Source: CAYJAZ01 sp964371865
Lineage (GTDB): Bacteria > Desulfobacterota > Desulfovibrionia > Desulfovibrionales > Desulfovibrionaceae
DNA length: 64,000 bases
Reading direction: 5' to 3'
Assembly: GCA_964371865.1 (NCBI GenBank)
Contig: CAYJOR010000006.1
Coordinates: forward strand, 12,247-76,246
How positions within the stretch are numbered: position 1 is the stretch's first letter; each line of letters begins with the position of its first letter. Shown piece by piece: positions 58,761 through 64,000 of the stretch. The translations under genes and the position numbers were made by a program. The notes under the pieces were generated by a model. That model ran no database searches. It saw only the letters and a list, made by a program, of their open reading frames with translations, and was not told the DNA's origin.

Positions 58761-59633
58761 ATGACAACAAAGAAAAAAGCTCTAGTGCTTGGTGGTGCTA
58801 CCGGCTTGTTAGGGCAAACCATTGTTCAAACACTTAAAAATACAAATGAGTGGGAAGTTGAGACTCTAGGCAGAGAGAATGATTCGATTTTCAATAAAGT
58901 ATTTCTTCAAGAAACCCTTGAAAAAATATCCCCAGATGTTATTTTTAATACAATAGCTTATACACAAGTTGATTTAGCTGAAACCGATAAAGAAACAGCT
59001 TATAAAGTTAATAGAGATTTTCCTGCTCTTTTAGGAAAACTCCTTGAAGGAACTGAAACTTCTCTGATTCACTATAGTACTGACTTCGTTTTTGACGGCA
59101 AAAAAAACTCACCTTATACAGAAACTGATACTCCTAACCCTCTTTCTGTGTATGGAGCTTCTAAGCTAGCTGGTGAACAAGCTTTACAAAGTTTAAATTT
59201 AAAACAGTGTCTTATAATTAGAACATCATGGTTATTTGGCCCTGGAAAGAAAAACTTTATAAGCACGATTCTTCATAGAGCTAAAGAAACTGGCGAATTG
59301 AGAATTATACATGATCAAATTGGTTCACCTTCATATACGCTAGGACTTGCAGCTAATTCACTGCTTTTACTAAATAAAGGTTCAAGTGGTTTATACCATT
59401 TAACAAATTCTGGGTTTTCATCTTGGTACGAATTTGCTCAAGAAGCTGTTACAATTGCTGATATTTGCGCAACTGTTTGTCCTATAACATCAAATGATTA
59501 TCCGCAAGCAGCGCAAAGACCTTCATTTTCTGTGCTATCAACCGAGAAGTTTATCCAAGAAACAGGTGTAACTCCAAGGGCTTGGGTACATTCACTTAGA
59601 GATTATATCTATAATTATTTTCTTCCTCAATAA
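58761..59633 (+). CDS. rfbD: dTDP-4-dehydrorhamnose reductase
   Basis: 290 residues. The last step of dTDP-L-rhamnose synthesis. NADPH motif LVLGGATGLLGQTIVQTL, then PDVIFNTIAYTQVDLAETDK, SLIHYSTDFVFDGKKNSPYT, catalytic YGASKLAGEQAL, and LIIRTSWLFGPGKKNFI. The set VINxAAYTxVDxAE, YSTDxVFDG and YGxSKxxGE is the family pattern. The other rhamnose genes (rfbA, rfbB, rfbC) are not adjacent, and related reductases such as methionine adenosyltransferase beta-like proteins share the fold. A Gate-domain membrane protein gene follows at 14 bases. Confidence 0.9.
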   Translation: MTTKKKALVLGGATGLLGQTIVQTLKNTNEWEVETLGRENDSIFNKVFLQETLEKISPDVIFNTIAYTQVDLAETDKETAYKVNRDFPALLGKLLEGTETSLIHYSTDFVFDGKKNSPYTETDTPNPLSVYGASKLAGEQALQSLNLKQCLIIRTSWLFGPGKKNFISTILHRAKETGELRIIHDQIGSPSYTLGLAANSLLLLNKGSSGLYHLTNSGFSSWYEFAQEAVTIADICATVCPITSNDYPQAAQRPSFSVLSTEKFIQETGVTPRAWVHSLRDYIYNYFLPQ

Positions 59634-59647
59634 CTTGCGAGATTCAG

Positions 59648-60601
59648 ATGCTAAGCTTTCTTTCAGAACTTTCTCAATTTATGAAAAAGTCGTTTTCAGA
59701 TACGATAAAAGTTACTTTAAAAGTTTATAAAGTAGTAATACCTATTATAATTTTAGTAAAAATTCTAACTGAATTTGGTCTAATAAAATACTTATCAGCA
59801 CCACTTGAACCTATCATGACTTTAGTTGGCTTGCCAAGTGAATATGGCTTGGCTTGGGCAGCTGCTATGCTTGTGAATTTATATTCAGGAATTGTAGTTG
59901 TGATGGGACTGATACCTGATATTGGTCTTCCCACTATTGCTCAGGCATCTACTTTATCACTGATGTTTTTAATTGCTCACTCGATGCTATTAGAGTGTAA
60001 AATTGCTCAGGAGTGTGGTGTATCTTTTTGGTCACAATTTATTATACGCTTTGTTGTAGCTGTTTTAGCTGGTATAGGATTAAATTTTTTCTATAATATT
60101 ACAGGCTTACAATCTGGCGAAGCTCATATTTTACTTGATGTGCAGCAATCTAACTCACTTCAAGCATGGGCAATAAATGAATTAGTTAATCTTATACGTA
60201 TATTTTTTATAATTTGGTTTGTGCTTTTTCTACATCTTCTTCTCACACGCTTGCATATAACTGATTATATGGAAAAACTGCTTTCACCATTTTTAAAGTT
60301 ATTAGGGATGTCAAATGCTACGGCAAGCACTATAGTAGTTGGTTTTTGTGCTGGAATTCTCTATGGTAGTGGATTAATTATTAAAAATTCACAAGAAAAG
60401 AAAATGTCAAAAAAGGATTTGTTTTGTGCAATCTCTTTAATGGGGCTTGCTCATGCTCTTGTTGAAGATACAATTCTTATGATGCTTATTGGTGGATCTG
60501 TGTGGATAACGCTTGGTGTTAGATTCTTACTTGTTGTTATTTTTGGGCTACTTCTAAACTATTATTACGATATGTTTGTTACAAATAAACAAAGAGCTTA
60601 G
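59648..60601 (+). CDS. Gate-domain (nucleoside-recognition) integral membrane protein
   Basis: 317 residues, about eight membrane helices in two similar halves. Each half has a Gate-like pattern: LGLPSEYGLAWAAAMLVNLY and MSNATASTIVVGFCAGILYG. The domain is found in nucleoside transporters, SpmA/SpmB and FeoB. The paired PLEPIMTLVGLPSEYG and LSPFLKLLGMSNATA motifs suggest an inverted or duplicated pore. Substrate is unknown. It lies between rfbD (14 bases) and lpxB (2 bases), so it is in an envelope operon, and a role in envelope upkeep is possible but not shown. Confidence 0.78.
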   Translation: MLSFLSELSQFMKKSFSDTIKVTLKVYKVVIPIIILVKILTEFGLIKYLSAPLEPIMTLVGLPSEYGLAWAAAMLVNLYSGIVVVMGLIPDIGLPTIAQASTLSLMFLIAHSMLLECKIAQECGVSFWSQFIIRFVVAVLAGIGLNFFYNITGLQSGEAHILLDVQQSNSLQAWAINELVNLIRIFFIIWFVLFLHLLLTRLHITDYMEKLLSPFLKLLGMSNATASTIVVGFCAGILYGSGLIIKNSQEKKMSKKDLFCAISLMGLAHALVEDTILMMLIGGSVWITLGVRFLLVVIFGLLLNYYYDMFVTNKQRA

Positions 60602-60603
60602 TC

Positions 60604-61695
60604 ATGAAATTATGGATAAATGCGTGCGAAGTTTCCGGTGATTTACAAGCAGGTATTCTTTTACAGTCTTTAAGGAAAGAATACCCTACTCTCCAAGCTA
60701 TTGGAATGGGTGGTAATAAGCTAGAAGAGGCAGGGCAAATAAACTTTTTCCATATTAATGAACTCTCTTTGATGGGAATTACTGAAATTTTTCATGCAAT
60801 TCCTCGAATCTTTAAGTTGTTGAAACAAATTAAGCAATCGATTATAGATCAAAAACCAGATGCTATACTTCTTGTAGACAGTGCAGAGTTTAATTTTAAA
60901 ATTGCAAAGTTTGCAAAGAAGCACGGAATCCCAGTTTACTATTTTATACCTCCAAAAGTGTGGGCATGGAGGCAATATAGAGTTAAATTCCTAAAAAAAT
61001 ATGTCAAAACAATACTTTGTATTCTCCCTTTTGAAGTTGACTTTTATAAAAAACATGGAATTGATGTAAAGTATATTCAAAATCCTCTAGTTGACTATCT
61101 TTCTGAATATAAGGAAAAAGTAAGGGCTGTGGTGCCTTATCAAATTGCTCTTATGCCAGGAAGCAGGAAAAAAGAAGTTTCTGCTCTACTTCCTATTTTT
61201 GCGGAAACTGCTGAAATTTTAGAAAAAGAATTTCCTCAAATGAAATTTTCTATAATTCAAGCGCCTCACTTTACAGCTGAATATCTTGAAAATTTTTGGC
61301 ATGGGCTTGAAAGTACTCCAGAGGTTCAATTAGTTCCGAGTAAGGAAAGATACTCATTTCTACGTAGTTGTCAATTTTGCATTGCCGCTTCTGGAACTGC
61401 TACACTCGAAACAGGTCTTCTTGGCGTACCTACTGTTATAAGTTACAAAGTTTCAAAATTTTCATACTTTATAGGTAAGCTTTTTATAAAGGTTAAGTAT
61501 ATAGGTCTTGTTAATTTAATCTTTAATAGAGAAGTTTTCCCTGAATATATTCAAGAAGAAGCAAAACCTGAAATTCTTGCACGTCAAATTAAAGAATGGA
61601 TTTATAAATCAAGTACTATTGAATCAATTGCTTGTGACTTAAAAGAACTTGAAAATAAAATGTATAATAAAAATGAAAAGTTAGACCTTTTTTAA
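60604..61695 (+). CDS. lpxB: Lipid-A-disaccharide synthase LpxB
   Basis: 363 residues. It joins lipid X and UDP-diacylglucosamine to form the lipid A disaccharide on the inner face of the inner membrane. Family marks are INACEVSGDLQAGILLQSLR, GMGGNKLEEAG, LSLMGITEIFHAIPRI, VDSAEFNFKIAKFAKKHGIP, YFIPPKVWAWRQYRVKFLKK, LMPGSRKKEVSALLPIF, and AASGTATLETGLLGVPTVISY. The size is normal. It follows the Gate-domain gene by 2 bases. Its presence shows the organism makes lipid A. Confidence 0.97.
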   Translation: MKLWINACEVSGDLQAGILLQSLRKEYPTLQAIGMGGNKLEEAGQINFFHINELSLMGITEIFHAIPRIFKLLKQIKQSIIDQKPDAILLVDSAEFNFKIAKFAKKHGIPVYYFIPPKVWAWRQYRVKFLKKYVKTILCILPFEVDFYKKHGIDVKYIQNPLVDYLSEYKEKVRAVVPYQIALMPGSRKKEVSALLPIFAETAEILEKEFPQMKFSIIQAPHFTAEYLENFWHGLESTPEVQLVPSKERYSFLRSCQFCIAASGTATLETGLLGVPTVISYKVSKFSYFIGKLFIKVKYIGLVNLIFNREVFPEYIQEEAKPEILARQIKEWIYKSSTIESIACDLKELENKMYNKNEKLDLF

Positions 61696-61756
61696 AGTGT
61701 ATTTAGAAAAGATAGATAATTTTTACTTATAAATAAAATTAATTACTAAGTTTAAG

Positions 61757-61796
61757 AAAAGGGAAAGTATGATTATAACTACACTTTCCCTTTTGT
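61757..61796. terminator. Bidirectional terminator between lpxB and the MBL-HD-GYP gene
   Basis: A perfect 12-bp stem (AAAAGGGAAAGT with ACTTTCCCTTTT) with a 14-base loop in a convergent gap. The core GGGAAA recurs in the miaA-rsmA terminator. Confidence 0.9.
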
Positions 61797-61817
61797 ATTT
61801 ATTTTTTATTGCTATTA

Positions 61818-63857
61818 TTAACTTTCGTAGCGTTTAATAATAGCAATAACAAGATCTTGAATGTCTAAAAAAGCTTCTACAACTTCTGGATCGAAAGCTT
61901 TTCCTGAATCATTTTTTATCATTTGAATTGATTCATCAATAGGAAAAGCATCTTTATAACATCTTTTATTTACTAAAGCATCAAAAACATCTGCAACACT
62001 CACAATTCTTGCTTCTAAAGGAATTTCTAATCCGGAAAGTGGTGGATAATCTGGATGTCCTGTATATCCATTACCATCCCATCTTTGATGATGGTGCATG
62101 CAGACATTAAAAGCTAATTGGTCTATTGCAAGTTTTTTTTGCTCAAAAATATGTGCACCGGCATAGCTATGCTTTTGCATTTCTAAACGTTCTTCTTCTG
62201 TAAAAGTACCAGGTTTTTTAAGGATGTTATCTGAGATACTAACTTTACCGATATCGTGTAGCATAGCGGCTTGTTTTATATTATTTTTATTCGCACGGAT
62301 TTCTTCTATAGAAAGTTTTCTTTTTTCTGCAATTCTTTGATACAATTCCGCGGAAATAGAACCTACACGCATTACGTGGGTAGCTGTTTCGGTTGGATCA
62401 CGCAGGGAGCTAGTCTCTAAAATACGCATAACTAACTGATTATCTTTGAGACTTTGTTCGATATTCTTTGTCGCAACTACAGACAAATCTTCAAGGATTC
62501 TTTCCATTTCATAGGTAAATGGTTGAATATTACCTTCCGAATCTTTACTATTTATAAGTTGAATGACACCTATAGTTTTATTACTTTCTGATATAAGTGG
62601 CATTGTAAGCATTGAGATTGTTTTATAATTTGTTTTTTCATCAAATGACTTATTATAAGCATATGGCACAAATTTAGGGAGATTATGCACATCAGGAATA
62701 TTTAAAGGAGTTTTATTAAGTGCAACAAATCCGGCAATTGAGCTATTATTCAATGGTATACTATTGTTAATATAAATCATTTTGTTCGAGTCTGCCGTAG
62801 AAAAGAGACTTTCATTTTGTGTATAAGAGAAGATGAGCCGTACATCATCAGGTGCAATATCATCTACAAGATAGATTGTTCCAGCATCTGACTTTCCAAG
62901 GACACGAGCTTCAGATAAAATGCTCTCAAGAATCACACTATGATCGTCAAATTGAGAAAGTTTTTTACTAAATGCACAAATTGGACAAGCAGGTATTTGT
63001 GGAGGTTCAATCTCAGTAAACTTACCACCAGCAGTAATTTCCATTCCCTCGTAAGCTAGTGCAATTTCAACAGGAAGCTTAGGAATATTGTTCTTAATTG
63101 AAAGTATATATTGTTCAAGTTCAATATCGTTATGTTCGGGACTATGATGTGTAAAGATGAGTTTTTTGACGTTTGTCTTCATGCACTGCTCAATCCACCT
63201 TTCCATTGTGCTATGCCCCCAACCTTTATATTTAGGGTATTCGCGCAAAAAGTATTGAGCATCAGCAATTATACAATCTACATCAGACATAAATTCAAGC
63301 ATAGCCTGATTGTGTTCTTCACCAAGGCTGTCCCACTCGTGGTCGCCCGAAAACATGAAAGACCAACCATCTGCATAAATCTTATACGCACTATTTCCGC
63401 CCGGGTGTGCTGTCGCAAAAGTTTCAATTCTTGCTGAACCAATACTAAAAGAGTTACCAGGAGTGAATTCAGTAATATTAACTCTTTTTCCAGCTGTTTC
63501 CCAGTCTACCGGAAAGTAGCAACTTTTAAATAGAGTACTAAAGGTATCTTTCCACTGTTGCCCAAATTGAGGGCCAAAAATATTGACAGACCATCCGTCT
63601 GCATAGAGAGGTTTGAAGCTTGTAAGCCCATACATGTGATCCCAATGGGCATGCGTAAAGCAGATATTACAAGTTTTTTCTTTATATTTTTTTACTAGTT
63701 GTGAACCGAGTTTGCGAATACCGGTACCAGCATCTAATATAATAATATCGTTATTATCAGTTTCAAGGGCAACACAAGTAGTATTTCCACCGTATCTCAT
63801 TGTCTCAGGCGACATAGTTGAAACAGAACCGCGCGATCCCCATATAGTAACTTTCAT
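61818..63857 (-). CDS. Metallo-beta-lactamase - GAF - HD-GYP three-domain signalling protein
   Basis: 679 residues. The first 270 form a metallo-beta-lactamase fold (VTIWGSRGSVSTMSPETMRY; metal site ICFTHAHWDHMYGLTSF near residue 70; FMFSGDHEWDSL; LIFTHHSPEHND). A linker with CPIC (about 290) leads to a GAF domain (about 305-475), then an HD-GYP domain with MRVGSISAELYQRIAEKRKL, MLHDIGKVSISDNILKKPGT (HD near 532) and HHHQRWDGNGYTGHPDYPPL. The GYP motif reads GYT. The last domain probably cleaves cyclic di-GMP or binds it; the first may cleave a phosphodiester. A consensus promoter lies upstream, and the gene is single. Confidence 0.88.
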   Translation of the reverse strand: MKVTIWGSRGSVSTMSPETMRYGGNTTCVALETDNNDIIILDAGTGIRKLGSQLVKKYKEKTCNICFTHAHWDHMYGLTSFKPLYADGWSVNIFGPQFGQQWKDTFSTLFKSCYFPVDWETAGKRVNITEFTPGNSFSIGSARIETFATAHPGGNSAYKIYADGWSFMFSGDHEWDSLGEEHNQAMLEFMSDVDCIIADAQYFLREYPKYKGWGHSTMERWIEQCMKTNVKKLIFTHHSPEHNDIELEQYILSIKNNIPKLPVEIALAYEGMEITAGGKFTEIEPPQIPACPICAFSKKLSQFDDHSVILESILSEARVLGKSDAGTIYLVDDIAPDDVRLIFSYTQNESLFSTADSNKMIYINNSIPLNNSSIAGFVALNKTPLNIPDVHNLPKFVPYAYNKSFDEKTNYKTISMLTMPLISESNKTIGVIQLINSKDSEGNIQPFTYEMERILEDLSVVATKNIEQSLKDNQLVMRILETSSLRDPTETATHVMRVGSISAELYQRIAEKRKLSIEEIRANKNNIKQAAMLHDIGKVSISDNILKKPGTFTEEERLEMQKHSYAGAHIFEQKKLAIDQLAFNVCMHHHQRWDGNGYTGHPDYPPLSGLEIPLEARIVSVADVFDALVNKRCYKDAFPIDESIQMIKNDSGKAFDPEVVEAFLDIQDLVIAIIKRYES

Positions 63858-63898
63858 TCTTTTACCTCAATAGTGAAGTTGAAATCTTCAATTAATGA

Positions 63899-63927
63899 AT
63901 TATATCTTTTTGTTTCTGTTTTGTCAA
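63899..63927 (-). promoter_or_regulatory. Consensus sigma-70 promoter of the MBL-GAF-HD-GYP gene
   Basis: On the minus strand TTGACA is followed by exactly 17 bases and TATAAT, a full match to the sigma-70 consensus. It ends 41 bases before the start codon. Such a promoter should be strong. Confidence 0.88.
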
Positions 63928-64000
63928 GATTTCATAACAGCTTGATCAGGGCAAACGCATCTAAATTTGTTTGACTTGTTTTCCTAAAAATAGCATAAGA

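Overview
The window is about 64 kb of AT-rich, densely coded bacterial chromosome. The organism is a Gram-negative: lpxB, an RlpA lipoprotein and a CuZn superoxide dismutase with a signal peptide are present. The best fit is a low-GC member of the Desulfovibrionaceae or their relatives. The clues are AhbC (siroheme-dependent haem synthesis), a DHH-CBS-tRNA nucleotidyltransferase fusion of the deltaproteobacterial kind, and a left-edge gene group resembling the DVU_1551 to DVU_1556 families of Desulfovibrio. A genus cannot be fixed from the sequence. I saw no tRNA, rRNA, CRISPR array, transposase or prophage; this is mostly core chromosome with a few accessory genes.

Layout. 1-2.7 kb: end of a cofactor or metabolite-modification gene group (MobA-like nucleotidyltransferase with HD domain, histidine phosphatase, methyltransferase). 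2.9-4.9 kb: a chemoreceptor. 5.0-6.5 kb: thiC under a TPP riboswitch. 6.7-11.9 kb: minus-strand genes for a Lon-like protease, HemC, FmdB, DUF465, YggT and a TPR protein. 12.1-17.7 kb: a tight plus-strand operon azlC-azlD-rlpA-xer-cca. 17.8-23.4 kb: accessory genes (YjfB-like motility protein with a sigma-28-type promoter, YjdM, a predicted nucleotidyltransferase paired with CutA, an unknown exported protein, a K+ channel). 23.4-28.5 kb: a strong orphan hairpin, then a hybrid histidine kinase with an HD-GYP response regulator. 28.7-34.8 kb: crcB, ahbC, miaA, rsmA, hom and an aminotransferase. 35-41.8 kb: recD2, lapA, mutS, a lipoprotein and an unusual cysteine-free sodC. 41.9-46.5 kb: a minus-strand run of an RdgC-like gene, a possible RdgC partner, two orphan peptide-type permease genes and recN. 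47.1-52.3 kb: rimP-nusA-ylxR-infB behind a leader with an attenuator-like hairpin. 52.6-56.7 kb: argB, argF, a UDP-glucuronate-epimerase-like gene and a glycosyltransferase. 56.7-61.7 kb: fabI and purC (minus), then rfbD, a Gate-domain membrane protein and lpxB (plus). 61.8-63.9 kb: a metallo-beta-lactamase-GAF-HD-GYP protein behind a consensus sigma-70 promoter.

How it fits together. HemC and AhbC point to haem made through siroheme. Two HD-GYP proteins, a multi-domain kinase, a chemoreceptor and a sigma-28 promoter imply a motile cell that uses cyclic di-GMP. Several genes serve DNA upkeep (mutS, recN, recD2, rdgC, xer) and envelope sugars (epimerase, glycosyltransferase, rfbD, lpxB). Points most worth a second look: the cysteine-free SodC, the possible two-gene RdgC, the hairpin at 23.4 kb flanked by 7-bp repeats, the rimP-nusA leader, the sigma-28 promoter of yjfB, the nucleotidyltransferase-CutA pair, and the truncated left-edge cluster. 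All product calls are by eye from motifs; no database search was run.
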